NCBI GenBank assembly: GCA_019694685.1
Contig: JAIBBM010000036.1
Coordinates: 1-44,454 of the forward strand
Origin: Leptospirales bacterium
GTDB taxonomy: Bacteria; Spirochaetota; Leptospiria; Leptospirales; Leptonemataceae
Direction of reading: 5' to 3'
DNA length: 44,454 bases
Shown here: positions 16,883 through 25,499 of the stretch, piece after piece
Numbering within the stretch: position 1 is the stretch's first letter
How the letters are laid out: each line of letters opens with the position of its first letter
Translations under genes and position numbers: made by a program
Notes under the pieces: model-generated
Told to the model about the DNA's origin: nothing
Seen by the model: the letters and a program-made list of their open reading frames with translations, nothing else
Databases searched by the model: none

Positions 16883-18280
16883 ATGCGCTTCTTTGCCGCA
16901 GTCGTCATGGGTTTTTCTTTAGCTACCGTTGGCCTTCGGGCTGATCCAGTGCTTCTTCGTGCGGTGCAGATTGATGCCCAACCGGATGAAGTTCTTCGCA
17001 AACTCGCAGCTGCTTTGAATCAGGACCTGAAGACTGTTCTTGAAAGCAAAGGTCTTCAAGTAACCACCCAGGGAGCGGCTGAGGCAGCCAAACCTGCACT
17101 TCGCGGCATCAAGGAATGCAAGAACGCGGAGTGTGCGCGGACTATATACGATCAAGCAGGATATACGCAAATTCTTGTCCCCATCTTGCAGCGAAACAAA
17201 GGTAGCGAGAACTTACTGTGTTATTTATATCGAGTGGATGGTGATCGCATAACGGATGAGAATCTACTGATACTTTTTATAAATTTGCCGCGAGATGAAC
17301 GTCGTGCCGCGATTGCATCTGTGATGGTTCAGTTTTTTCCCGATGCCACCGGACCGGTGGCCGAGGTTAAGCCACCGGAACCCGAGAAGAAACCGGAGGA
17401 AAAAAAGCCCGAGCCGGAGATCGCGCGCAAACCAGAAGAAACAAAAGATCAGACCCGGCGAGATCAGAAAGAACTGAATCCAGAGCAATCGCCGAAATCG
17501 GAAAGAGAGCCAGAGCGCACCGGACCATCTTTGATTCGCATTGCAAGCAATCCAGTCGCAGAGGTATTCATTGATGGGACCAGAGTAGGGACTACTCCCT
17601 TTGAAATGCCCGCAGACGGCACTTTGAAAACGGTGCGTCTTACCGCAAAGGATCATGACGACCTGGTAGTTCCTCTGCGATCCATGAAGTCCATGGAAAT
17701 TATGTTAACGCTGCGGCGAATCAGGGATTACGCGCCTCCTTCCAGGTCGGACGTTTCACCGTTAGGCGCTCTTGCTCGCTCTCTGGTGCTTCCTGGCTGG
17801 GGCCAGTACGCGTCGGGCAATCAATTTTCTTCGTATTTGTTTGGCGCCGGAAGCGCTCTTGCCTTATCCACTGCCCTTTACAGCGCAAAAGACATGCGAC
17901 AATCTAGAACGAAAATCGTAGAACAACAGCGGAATTTTGACTTATACGTTTACGCCTACGGATCCGGTTCCACCAATTTGTTCCTGACGCAGGCCGGATT
18001 CGCAAGCTTTGCGAGCCGAGATGCTTTTTTCGAGAATAATCTTACAAATTGTTCTTCGCGCGAATGCTCTCATTACAGGCAGGCAAAGAGCATTCACAGA
18101 AACGCACTGGGCGCGTTTGCCATTTTGTATTTGTGGAATGCGGTCGATGCATTTTTGAGTGCTCCTTCGTTTCCTCGCGAAACCAAAAGCCTTTCTCTGT
18201 TTGCTTCCCCGGTCCTCGCCATGTCTGAACGCGGAATTGAGCGTGGAATTCAATTTGGCGCTACGGTGAGGTTCCAATGA
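16883..18280 (+). CDS. Exported PEGA-domain protein (first of tandem pair)
   Basis: A 465-residue exported protein. The frame is open from a GTG at 16859, but ATG 16883 has AGGTGG just upstream and yields a clean signal peptide (MRFFAAVVMGFSLATVGLRA). Residues up to about 150 form an N-terminal domain with two Cys (ECKNAEC) that may bind or sense something. A Pro/Glu/Lys linker follows (EPEKKPEEKKPEPE), then a PEGA beta-sandwich (IRIASNPVAEVFIDGTRVGTTPFEM). The C-terminal region (LVLPGWGQYASGNQ and onward to YLWNAVDAFL) looks membrane-associated and matches the C-terminal half of the next gene. PEGA domains often sit in envelope proteins. The gene overlaps its paralogue by four bases. Confidence 0.75.
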   Translation: MRFFAAVVMGFSLATVGLRADPVLLRAVQIDAQPDEVLRKLAAALNQDLKTVLESKGLQVTTQGAAEAAKPALRGIKECKNAECARTIYDQAGYTQILVPILQRNKGSENLLCYLYRVDGDRITDENLLILFINLPRDERRAAIASVMVQFFPDATGPVAEVKPPEPEKKPEEKKPEPEIARKPEETKDQTRRDQKELNPEQSPKSEREPERTGPSLIRIASNPVAEVFIDGTRVGTTPFEMPADGTLKTVRLTAKDHDDLVVPLRSMKSMEIMLTLRRIRDYAPPSRSDVSPLGALARSLVLPGWGQYASGNQFSSYLFGAGSALALSTALYSAKDMRQSRTKIVEQQRNFDLYVYAYGSGSTNLFLTQAGFASFASRDAFFENNLTNCSSRECSHYRQAKSIHRNALGAFAILYLWNAVDAFLSAPSFPRETKSLSLFASPVLAMSERGIERGIQFGATVRFQ

Positions 18281-19128
18281 GATCACTTTTGAAATGTCTT
18301 CTTCCCCTGGTCCTGGCAGTTGTCGCAGGCGGTCTCTCGGCAGAAACGCGCCGCATTCGTATTGTTACAGAACCGACGGGTGCGGATGTGTATGTGGACG
18401 GTGTGCTTGCGGGAAAGACACCACTGGATGTTGAAACGGACGGAAGACTGAAAAACATACGCATCGTGTCCGAAGGTTTTAGAGAAATTTCATTTCCTTT
18501 ACGAGCAGATGGTGGCGCAGAGCTTGTATTTGGACTGCGAAAGGCAATGCAGACTCTACCGGATGAGAGATCGTCCGGCGGCCTGAATTTTCTGGCCATG
18601 GCGCGCTCTGCCATTCTGCCCGGATGGGGTCAGTACTCTAAAGGGGACGGCTCTGCGTTTTTGTTCGGTGCCGGCACGATCTTCGCCGGCGGTCTGTTGT
18701 ATCAGACGCATCTTGATGTGGATGTGCGGCGAAGAGCCGCGGTCAATGGCTTTCTCAGAGGGGACTATTATTCACTGGCATACTACCAGGCGCAGGCGCT
18801 CACCAACAGCAATCTCGGCCCGACCTTTAACGCCAGCGCGGTCATCCTCGCGTCTGATTTAATGCCGTCCCGGCAGGACACCTTGATCAATAGTTGCGTA
18901 CCTTACTCGACGTTTCAAATGTTCACGGTATCCAAGGGAGCCTGCGATCGCTTTCATAGAGCCAGGCGAAACTATCACCGGGCAAAGTATGCCTTTGCCG
19001 GCATGTATCTATGGAATGTTCTAGACGCTTTGATTGCGGACCCCAGGTCCAGCGTCTCCTTTTCGAGCAGCCCGGTCCTTTCGGATGAGGAAAAAGGGGT
19101 CTATCTGGGAGCAGTCGTTCGTTTTTGA
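18277..19128 (+). CDS. Exported PEGA-domain protein (second of tandem pair)
   Basis: A 283-residue paralogue of the preceding gene, translationally coupled through ATGA at 18277-18280. A signal peptide (residues 1-22, ending GLSA) is followed directly by a PEGA domain (RIVTEPTGADVYVDGVLAGKTPL, read in two parts) and then the shared C-terminal region: SAILPGWGQYSKGD, FLFGAGT, and the YLWNVLDALIADP segment near the end, each matching the upstream protein. It lacks the N-terminal Cys domain and the Pro/Glu linker. The two C-terminal cores thus look like a tandem duplication followed by domain gain or loss. Probably periplasmic or inner-membrane-associated; function unknown. metK follows after 110 bases. 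Confidence 0.75.
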   Translation: MRSLLKCLLPLVLAVVAGGLSAETRRIRIVTEPTGADVYVDGVLAGKTPLDVETDGRLKNIRIVSEGFREISFPLRADGGAELVFGLRKAMQTLPDERSSGGLNFLAMARSAILPGWGQYSKGDGSAFLFGAGTIFAGGLLYQTHLDVDVRRRAAVNGFLRGDYYSLAYYQAQALTNSNLGPTFNASAVILASDLMPSRQDTLINSCVPYSTFQMFTVSKGACDRFHRARRNYHRAKYAFAGMYLWNVLDALIADPRSSVSFSSSPVLSDEEKGVYLGAVVRF

Positions 19129-19143
19129 GGGCATCGCAGGGAA

Positions 19144-19254
19144 ATGGCCGCACGTTTCCTCAATGCTCTTTTCATTGACCCACCGGCCGCTCCCAAAAAG
19201 CTGATCATTCCGCTTGAAGCGGTCTATCAGGAGAACCCATGGCCATCTTTTTGA
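19144..19254 (+). other. 36-codon upstream ORF overlapping the metK start
   Basis: An ATG frame of 36 codons (beginning MAARFLNALF, ending NPWPSF) runs through the metK leader and stops 16 bases inside metK, in another frame. It is in frame with the preceding PEGA gene stop. A purine-rich AGGGAA lies immediately upstream but too close for an ideal ribosome-binding site. It could be a leader peptide that couples translation to metK, or chance. Confidence 0.25.
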
Positions 19255-20402
19255 AAGACTTTCTCTTCACCTCTGAGTCCGTATCAGAAGGGCATCCAGA
19301 CAAGATCTGTGACCAGATTTCTGACGCAGTACTCGATGCGCATCTTGCGCAAGATCCGGCAAGCCGCGTAGCTTGCGAAAGTCTTGTTACTACAGACTTC
19401 GTGTGTGTTGCAGGTGAAATTACGTCAAATGCCAAAGTGGACGTAGAAGCCCTCGCGCGCAAAGTGATCAACAAAATCGGTTACACGACAAACGATATTG
19501 GTTTTTGCGCAGATACGGCGCAAGTGATGGTTCGCCTGCATTCTCAATCGCCTGACATTTCTATGGGTGTTACGGAAGGGGAAGGTCTCTACAAAGAACA
19601 GGGAGCCGGCGACCAGGGTCTGATGTTCGGATTTGCAAACGATGAAACGCCAGAGCTTATGCCTCTGCCCATCTCTCTTGCTCACCGACTCATGAAGAAG
19701 CTCGCGGATCTTCGCCATTCAGGCGAATTCAAAGACATTTTGCCAGACTCCAAATCTCAGGTCACTGTTGAATATCGCGACGGGAAACCTTCTCGCATTG
19801 ATACTGTGGTCATTTCTACTCAGCACCGCGAACACCTGGAGCACAAGGTGCTTACAGAAATGCTCGTGGAGCAAGTGATCAAGAAAGTGATTCCTGCAAA
19901 CTACCTGACTAACACTCGCTACCTCATCAACCCGACTGGTAAGTTCGTAGTCGGTGGTCCTCACGGAGACTGTGGTTTGACCGGTCGTAAGATCATTGTA
20001 GATACCTACGGTGGGTATGGTCGTCACGGTGGTGGCGCTTTCTCCGGAAAAGATCCAACAAAAGTAGACCGCAGCGCCGCTTACATGGCGCGCTACGTGG
20101 CCAAAAACGTGGTGGCGGCTGGTCTTTGCACAAAATGCGAAGTTCAAGTTTCCTACGCCATTGGATTTCCTCAGCCAACTTCCATTCTTGTAGATTCTTT
20201 TGGCACAGGCAAGATTCCTGATGAGAAGATTGCGGAGCGCGTGAAGTCCGTATTCAATTTCTCTCCAGGTGCCATCGAAAAGCTTCTGAAGCTTCGCGAC
20301 AAAGGACGTACGTATCTGGACACAGCAGCCTATGGTCACTTTGGTCGCGACGGCGAAACCTTCACCTGGGAAAAGACAGACAAAGCAGAGGCCCTGAAGT
20401 AA
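19239..20402 (+). CDS. metK: S-adenosylmethionine synthetase
   Basis: MetK, 387 residues, makes S-adenosylmethionine from methionine and [14 protein letters not shown] is at the N-terminus (ATP-binding His), [10 protein letters not shown] is the methionine-adenosyltransferase signature, and the P-loop-like [19 protein letters not shown] marks the second signature. All three repeats of the fold are present. A strong ribosome-binding site (AGGAG, 19229-19233) stands five bases before ATG 19239. The 110-base leader contains a small CCGC/GCGG hairpin (19210-19222) close to it and a 36-codon ORF; I do not recognise a known SAM riboswitch there. The transketolase-like gene begins three bases after the stop. 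Confidence 0.97.
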   Translation: MAIFLKDFLFTSESVSEGHPDKICDQISDAVLDAHLAQDPASRVACESLVTTDFVCVAGEITSNAKVDVEALARKVINKIGYTTNDIGFCADTAQVMVRLHSQSPDISMGVTEGEGLYKEQGAGDQGLMFGFANDETPELMPLPISLAHRLMKKLADLRHSGEFKDILPDSKSQVTVEYRDGKPSRIDTVVISTQHREHLEHKVLTEMLVEQVIKKVIPANYLTNTRYLINPTGKFVVGGPHGDCGLTGRKIIVDTYGGYGRHGGGAFSGKDPTKVDRSAAYMARYVAKNVVAAGLCTKCEVQVSYAIGFPQPTSILVDSFGTGKIPDEKIAERVKSVFNFSPGAIEKLLKLRDKGRTYLDTAAYGHFGRDGETFTWEKTDKAEALK

Positions 20403-20405
20403 TCT

Positions 20406-21491
20406 GTGGCTGCCCGGAAGAAAAAAGCTGCGCGCAAACCTGTTAAAGTAGCAACGAAATCCAGGGGAAAGCCTGCCAGTAAGAAGCCGGCAAAAAAAGC
20501 TGGCGTCGCAAAAGGGCAAAGCGCGAAAGCTGCGCCCGTTGTTGAAGTTGTAAAAAAAGCAACTCGAGACGGTTACGGAGAAGCACTTGCGGAACTCGGC
20601 AAGACTCGGCCTGAGGTTGTGGTTCTTGACGCAGATCTGTCTGAATCTACTCGCACTCACAAATTCGCGCGCGCGTATCCGGATCGTTTTTTCAACGTAG
20701 GAGTCGCGGAGCAAAACCTCGTTGGAATGGCTGCCGGGCTTTCTCTTTCGGGACTGGTCCCATTCGCTTCGAGCTTTGCTATGTTTCTTTCCGGTCGCGC
20801 CTGGGAAATTGTCCGTAACTCTGTCGCTTATCCCGGCTTGAACGTAAAGCTGGTTGCATCTCACGGGGGCATCACTGTTGGTGAGGATGGTGCAAGCCAC
20901 CAGTGCATCGAAGATTTTGCAGTCATGCGCGCGATCCCAAAGATGCGCGTATTCGTTCCTTCCGATTTCACGGAGGCCAAGCAGATGATCGCAGCGGTTG
21001 CTGCGATGAAGGGCCCATGTTATATTCGGGTTTCGCGCGCGGCAACTCCTGTGCTTTCGCGCCCACCTTCCTATAAGTTTCAGGAGGGAAAGGGAGAGCT
21101 CAGACGAGACGGTAAGGATGTTACGATCATTGCCTGTGGCGTGATGGTCGCGGAAGCAGACCTGGCAGCGGAAAAACTGGCGAAGCAAGGAATTCAGGCT
21201 GCCGTGATCAATATGGCCAGCATCAAGCCAATTGATGAGAAGCTGGTTCTGGCCTACGCGAAGAAGACAGGTGCGATTGTAACTTCCGAAGAACACAACG
21301 TGATCGGCGGACTTGGTTCTGCCATTGCGGAAGTGATTTCTGAAAATCAACCATGCGTTGTGCTGCGAAATGGAATGCAGGACGAGTTTGGCCAGAGCGG
21401 GGAAGCGGGCGCACTTATGGATTTCTTCAAAATGCGTTCAGACGATCTTGTGCGTATGTGTAAGAAAGCAATTTCTCTGAAGAAACGTTAG
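20406..21491 (+). CDS. Transketolase, C-terminal (Pyr) subunit with a histone-like N-terminal tail
   Basis: A 361-residue C-terminal half of transketolase: Pyr domain from about residue 55 (YGEALAELG), catalytic Glu in [22 protein letters not shown], and the transketolase C-terminal domain from about 230. The TPP-binding N-terminal half must be encoded elsewhere, as in split two-subunit transketolases of the non-oxidative pentose phosphate pathway. The odd part is the first 41 residues, with 16 Lys/Arg and no acidic residue ([24 protein letters not shown]), like histone H1 or bacterial HC1/AlgP tails. GTG 20406, three bases after the metK stop, is the only plausible start that includes it, and no ATG precedes the Pyr domain. 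Confidence 0.85.
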   Translation: MAARKKKAARKPVKVATKSRGKPASKKPAKKAGVAKGQSAKAAPVVEVVKKATRDGYGEALAELGKTRPEVVVLDADLSESTRTHKFARAYPDRFFNVGVAEQNLVGMAAGLSLSGLVPFASSFAMFLSGRAWEIVRNSVAYPGLNVKLVASHGGITVGEDGASHQCIEDFAVMRAIPKMRVFVPSDFTEAKQMIAAVAAMKGPCYIRVSRAATPVLSRPPSYKFQEGKGELRRDGKDVTIIACGVMVAEADLAAEKLAKQGIQAAVINMASIKPIDEKLVLAYAKKTGAIVTSEEHNVIGGLGSAIAEVISENQPCVVLRNGMQDEFGQSGEAGALMDFFKMRSDDLVRMCKKAISLKKR

Positions 21492-21497
21492 TCGCTT

Positions 21498-21914
21498 TTA
21501 CTTCTTCTCAAGTACGAACAGATTGGGCATGGGCACGTCCGCGAACGCTTTTTCCGATTCATTTCTAAGCGCAAAGCAGGAAGGATTCCAGAAGAAGGCG
21601 TTTCCCACTTCTTTACAGGGGCTATCGAGAATCGCCTGATAGCAAATCACTGATAGATTTTTCATGCTCTGGGTATGGCGGGCGAGTTTGCGGTCCAGGT
21701 CTCTGAGTGCTGCTTTTTCGCAAGCTTCCACCGTGATCTGTCGCCTCAATTCAGGCGAAATGGAAAAGTAAAGGCCTGAATAGCATTCAACCATCTTGCC
21801 GCAGAGCAAGTGTGCGCTTCCCTGGATAAACGCCCTGTAATCCCCCGGATCCGGAAGTTTTTCTTTCTTCGCACAGAATGTTAACAGAGCAAGTATGAGA
21901 GCAATCAATCGCAA
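21498..21914 (-). CDS. Cys-rich lipoprotein paired with GT39 enzyme
   Basis: A 138-residue probable lipoprotein: MRLIALILALLTFC gives a short hydrophobic signal with a spirochaete-like lipobox ending at C14. The mature chain has cysteines at 38, 44, 65, 91, 100 and 113. The segment CGKMVEC followed 20 residues later by Cys65 (C-x5-C-x20-C) reproduces exactly the spacing and much of the sequence in the protein at 3777-4118. Its start overlaps the 3' end of the upstream GT39 gene by ten bases, again as at 3777. Function is unknown; it should be anchored in the periplasm or on the surface. It converges with the transketolase gene, six bases apart. Confidence 0.75.
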   Translation of the reverse strand: MRLIALILALLTFCAKKEKLPDPGDYRAFIQGSAHLLCGKMVECYSGLYFSISPELRRQITVEACEKAALRDLDRKLARHTQSMKNLSVICYQAILDSPCKEVGNAFFWNPSCFALRNESEKAFADVPMPNLFVLEKK

Positions 21915-23626
21915 CTGACGTCTCCTTTTCGCATGAAGTAGTTCTGATTCATGTAGTTCTGAATACTGGCCATTCCTTCTGCACTGTTCAGCCCAGGATT
22001 GTAGCCGCGCATGTTGGGCATGAAGTCCAGGATGGCTGCGTCTACCATGTAGTAGAGTAGAAGTCCTTTCCAGTCCCGTTTGTAGTTTTGAACGTACCAG
22101 GTCTGGTAGCGCTTAACGGCTACGCCATCGAGTACGATTTCAGATTCCGGATATTCCTCGATTTTCTCGAACATATAATAAAGAACTGGTTGAAAAAAGA
22201 AAGTTGCTTTTTCGCAAGTATTGTCCTGCACCATGAATACCAGATAGTTCTTCCCTGGTTCCGGTCCCGGCCAGTAGCTATATTGATTCCTCTGCATCAC
22301 ATTCATGGAAACGACTTGAGGTTGCCCTGCTAAATAGAATCCAGCCAGCGCTGCGTCCTGATACCTGTTTGCAAGGATCCCAGCGGAAGGATCGATTTTC
22401 TGTCTCTGGCGATCCACTGCTTCGATCACTTCCTTTGATCCTGCAAGTCGCAGGTGGGGTAGAATACGAGCGGTTCTTGGGTTTTGTGGTATGCCCAATG
22501 CTTTTGTGAGAGGTGCTGAAAAGAGGAAGAAAGTGTTCATGGCGAGTGCTACAACGGCGCCGGCTGCCAGAATCACCCGCGTCCATTTCTTTTGCTCCAG
22601 TCTGTAGACAAAGAAGATCAGCATGATGCCAGCATAAGATGCGAAGGTCCAGTTAGGCTGAACTTCGCGTCGACGCGAAAGTGCAAGGAAGAAGACGGGC
22701 AGAATCAGTGCGATGATCCATATGAATCGGTTCTTTGCGGCTTCGGGGGAACGATCGGTGCGAAACATTTCCATCGCGCTTCGCAAAGAACGCGGGATTT
22801 CCCTATTGCGCAATTGTAGAAACAGAATCCAGAAAGCGAAACCCAGGAATAGAGCAAACCATACGGGCGAAAGCAGCAACGCCTGACCTACCACGAATGC
22901 ACCGGTGCTGGATTTATTTGCGAACGCTCCGCCGCTGGATCGGAGGTTGAGGATTGCACCCAGACCGTCCCAATTGTTCTGCATGTTCCAGATGATGAAA
23001 GGGGAGGAGAGAATTGCGGCAAAACCAATGGCAGCATACAGACGCATGTTGCGAAGCTCCCTCCAGCTGGCGGGAGTAAGCACAAACCAGATCACAAACG
23101 ATAAGCCAAAGAAAACCATGGTGTGCTTCCCGAGGAAGCCCAGGGCCATGCACGCAAATAAGGCGAATAGATCTGCGGACGAATCTGTTTCGATCCATCT
23201 GAGCATGAACAAGAATGCCGCGCACCAGAACAGGATGAGAACTGAATCGTGCATGATCAGGAATGATCCGGAAAAAAAGCCGGGCACCAGAATGGTGCAG
23301 CATACAAACAAGAGAGACGAGGCCGCTGAAACTCCGGCGCGTCGCGCTGCAAAGAACAAGAGAATGTGCGCTATGAGCCCCGCAGAGAGCGCCGCCAGTT
23401 TCAGTGCCGGTATGGTGTTTCCTAGAACTGAAGTGAAGATTCGGATGTAAAAGGCAACTCCCGGACCTTGATCGTAGTAGGACCAGTCCAGATGCCTGGA
23501 CCAATCCCAGTAGTATGCTTCATCTGGATGGAGAGGAAGCTGGATTGCGAAGAAGAATTTGAAGGCGGTCACTGCAGCCGTGATGAACACGGCTGCAATT
23601 GCTATGGTTCGATTACTCGCCCTCAT
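21905..23626 (-). CDS. GT39 (PMT/ArnT-like) membrane glycosyltransferase
   Basis: A 573-residue polytopic glycosyltransferase of the PMT_2/ArnT type. The catalytic loop holds D35-E36 in LHPDEAYYWDWS, followed by WSYYDQGPG, which is the most typical PMT_2 form in this window. Hydrophobic helices fill residues 8-380; a soluble C-terminal region from about 385 carries several Cys and aromatic residues. It should use polyprenyl-phosphate sugars at the periplasmic face. It overlaps the UMF1 transporter gene upstream by 14 bases and the Cys-rich lipoprotein gene downstream by 10, so the run STAS - MFS - GT39 - lipoprotein looks like one operon. Acceptor unknown. Confidence 0.88.
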   Translation of the reverse strand: MRASNRTIAIAAVFITAAVTAFKFFFAIQLPLHPDEAYYWDWSRHLDWSYYDQGPGVAFYIRIFTSVLGNTIPALKLAALSAGLIAHILLFFAARRAGVSAASSLLFVCCTILVPGFFSGSFLIMHDSVLILFWCAAFLFMLRWIETDSSADLFALFACMALGFLGKHTMVFFGLSFVIWFVLTPASWRELRNMRLYAAIGFAAILSSPFIIWNMQNNWDGLGAILNLRSSGGAFANKSSTGAFVVGQALLLSPVWFALFLGFAFWILFLQLRNREIPRSLRSAMEMFRTDRSPEAAKNRFIWIIALILPVFFLALSRRREVQPNWTFASYAGIMLIFFVYRLEQKKWTRVILAAGAVVALAMNTFFLFSAPLTKALGIPQNPRTARILPHLRLAGSKEVIEAVDRQRQKIDPSAGILANRYQDAALAGFYLAGQPQVVSMNVMQRNQYSYWPGPEPGKNYLVFMVQDNTCEKATFFFQPVLYYMFEKIEEYPESEIVLDGVAVKRYQTWYVQNYKRDWKGLLLYYMVDAAILDFMPNMRGYNPGLNSAEGMASIQNYMNQNYFMRKGDVSCD

Positions 23627-24914
23627 GTTTTTCAGCAGCAGCCTGGCCGCGCTTTTCGTTCACAGGAATTACGAACAGCAGTCCCGCTACAAACAACAGA
23701 GCACAGAATAGAATCGCGAGGCGAAGGCCAAGCTGTGTCTGGAGTGCGGCCACGCCAAATACTCCAATGGCAGCTGCGAGTTTTCCAATCAGTCCCCACA
23801 GTCCAAAGAATTCTCCGGCCTTTGATTCCGGTGAAAATACGCCAACGAGTGCGCGGCCGGCAGACTGCGTCGCACCCAGGCCAGCACCTGCCAGACATCC
23901 TACAATCAAAAACGCCTGTTCCGGTTTTACTCCGAGGGATGCCGCGATCGAATCAGTGAGGAAGATGCAGATGATTGCAATGATCCAGAGGACCAGAGTC
24001 ATCATGTATGTGATCTTTGCACCAATCTTATCTTGCAGATAACCAAATCCGAGTGCACCAAACAGTGCTGTGAATTGAGTGATCACGAACATCATGGTCT
24101 TGGTTGCGTCTGTCCAGTGAATCACCTGCGCTCCGTACGTGAATGCAAAGCTGATGACAATCGAGAGCCCGGCGGACGCGAAGAAGAGTGAAACAAAGAA
24201 GATGCCCAGATCGCGGAAGTCTTTAACTTCGCTTAGAGTCTGGCGAAGTCGCGCGAATCCAACTCCAAGATAACTTTGTCCCTGCGGAAGCCCGTGTGCG
24301 ACGCCTGGTTCGCGGAGCCACAGGAAGGTTGGAATAGCGGCGACCATGAAGAAAATCCCTGTCATAGGACCGACATAGCGCAGCCTTTCAAAGTTCTCGA
24401 TTTCTACACTTCCCAGTAGACCAACTAGAATCACAGAGACGAGTCCGCCCAGATACCCAATGCCCCAGGCAATCCCGGAGATTTTCCCGAGTTCTTCCTT
24501 TTCACCAAGGCTCGGAAGGAAGCTGGCCACGAATGATTCGCCGGCGGCGAATCCGAAGTTGGAGATGATCAACAGTACCACGCCCAGCACTTCCATGCCA
24601 GGCGAAACCAGGAATAACGAGCAGGTGGAAACCACCGTGAGCATATAACTCATAAACAGAAATTTCTTTTTGGCCGCACTGAAATCCATGATGGCCCCGA
24701 AGATGGGCCCGGTGATGACGCAGAAGATATAGCTGATGAAGAGTGCGATGCCAAATGCAAGGTTTCCCCTTCTAAAATCAGGCCCATCTCCCACAACGAG
24801 GCGAATGAAGAGATCCCCCCATATGACTGTAATGATGACGGTAGTGTAGGACGAGTTCGCAAAGTCGAACATTGCCCAGCCGAATATCTCTTTCCAGGAC
24901 GCCTTTTTGCTCAT
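23613..24914 (-). CDS. MFS transporter, UMF1/Atg22 type
   Basis: A 433-residue major facilitator superfamily protein with about twelve hydrophobic segments. The N-terminal signature GWAMFDFANSSYTTVI is the hallmark of the UMF1/Atg22-like family, which includes yeast vacuolar amino-acid exporter Atg22 and many uncharacterised bacterial members. The intracellular loop DKIGAK and the C-terminal NEKRGQ are consistent. The substrate in bacteria is not established. It sits 55 bases after a STAS-domain gene and overlaps the GT39 gene. Confidence 0.88.
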   Translation of the reverse strand: MSKKASWKEIFGWAMFDFANSSYTTVIITVIWGDLFIRLVVGDGPDFRRGNLAFGIALFISYIFCVITGPIFGAIMDFSAAKKKFLFMSYMLTVVSTCSLFLVSPGMEVLGVVLLIISNFGFAAGESFVASFLPSLGEKEELGKISGIAWGIGYLGGLVSVILVGLLGSVEIENFERLRYVGPMTGIFFMVAAIPTFLWLREPGVAHGLPQGQSYLGVGFARLRQTLSEVKDFRDLGIFFVSLFFASAGLSIVISFAFTYGAQVIHWTDATKTMMFVITQFTALFGALGFGYLQDKIGAKITYMMTLVLWIIAIICIFLTDSIAASLGVKPEQAFLIVGCLAGAGLGATQSAGRALVGVFSPESKAGEFFGLWGLIGKLAAAIGVFGVAALQTQLGLRLAILFCALLFVAGLLFVIPVNEKRGQAAAEKHEGE

Positions 24915-24969
24915 GTATTGCTCCGGCGAACTTTATGAAAGTGAGCGCAGTTTTGTGAAGCACAAAACT

Positions 24970-25335
24970 TCATCTGCGAAGAGAAGCAAGGGCCGCGTCC
25001 GTGTGTTCGAAGATCTGAATATGAGCATCAATCTGCATTACAGAAAGAACACGGCGGATGGACTCGCTTACGCTGGAAAGCATAACCTGCTGGTTGATCA
25101 CTTTAGCTTTGTTCCAGGCAGCGACAATTGCTCCGATCCCGGTTGAGTCCAAATAATCCGTGTGGGTCAGGTCCAGGATGATGCTCTTTCCTGCAGAGTC
25201 CAGATGTTGCAGCAGCGCATCTTTTAAGCGATCGGAATTGTAGAGATCCACATCCCCTGTGATGTGGAATACACTGCAAGGGCCCCTATCCTTTCGTGTG
25301 AATTCCACGCCTCCAGCGGGTATCCAAGGATGCAT
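24970..25335 (-). CDS. STAS-domain anti-sigma factor antagonist
   Basis: A single STAS domain of about 121 residues, of the SpoIIAA/RsbV type. The phosphorylation site region is DYLDSTGIGAIV, with the conserved Ser in DSTG; anti-sigma kinases phosphorylate this Ser, and the unphosphorylated form binds the anti-sigma factor. No kinase or phosphatase gene is adjacent. ATG 25335 directly follows GAGGG; a TTG at 25347 is an alternative start. The product begins with the usual beta strand after a short Pro-rich stretch. It heads a minus-strand run with a transporter and a GT39 enzyme and diverges from the EAL gene across 150 bases. Confidence 0.85.
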   Translation of the reverse strand: MHPWIPAGGVEFTRKDRGPCSVFHITGDVDLYNSDRLKDALLQHLDSAGKSIILDLTHTDYLDSTGIGAIVAAWNKAKVINQQVMLSSVSESIRRVLSVMQIDAHIQIFEHTDAALASLRR

Positions 25336-25442
25336 ACCCTCAAGCAATTTTTTTTAAACCGATGCGCCTCGATACATGTCGCCCAAACTTTATGCAGTTA
25401 GAGTAGTTTCTTTCCCTGGTTTTTGGAATCGACGCGCCCGCA

Positions 25443-25461
25443 ACACTGTGAAACATAGTGT
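25443..25461. promoter_or_regulatory. Operator-like dyad upstream of the EAL gene
   Basis: ACACTGTG (25443-25450) and CATAGTGT (25454-25461) form an inverted repeat with 8-base arms, one mismatch and an AAA centre. It sits in the 150-base divergent gap between the STAS and EAL genes, 20 bases before a sigma-54-like element. Which protein binds is unknown; the half-site TGTG recalls Crp-family sites. Confidence 0.3.
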
Positions 25462-25481
25462 GATCGTTGTCGACATGATCG

Positions 25482-25497
25482 TGGCACGATACGTGCA
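25482..25497 (+). promoter_or_regulatory. Sigma-54 (-24/-12) promoter-like element
   Basis: TGGCACGATACGTGCA matches the RpoN consensus TGGCACGN4TTGCW at every defined position except one (G for the first T), with the exact 10-base spacing between GG and GC. It predicts a transcript start near 25508, which would put the first two candidate start codons of the EAL gene (25500, 25509) at or upstream of the RNA end and favour ATG 25545 or 25548. Confidence 0.35.
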
Positions 25498-25499
25498 TA

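Noticed and set aside
19129..19238. SAM riboswitch in front of metK
   Set aside because: The 110 bases show no arrangement I recognise from SAM-I, SAM-II or SAH classes; a covariance-model scan would decide.
19719..21350. A 543-codon open frame on the minus strand across metK and the transketolase gene
   Set aside because: It is fully antisense to two well-identified genes; its translation is Cys/His/Phe/Arg-rich without domain logic. Long antisense frames arise from the codon bias of the real genes.
25459..25475. Crp-type site (TGTGA-N6-TCACA) upstream of the EAL gene
   Set aside because: TGTGATCGTTGTCGACA has a left half-site but a poor right half; the neighbouring dyad at 25443-25461 is the better operator candidate.
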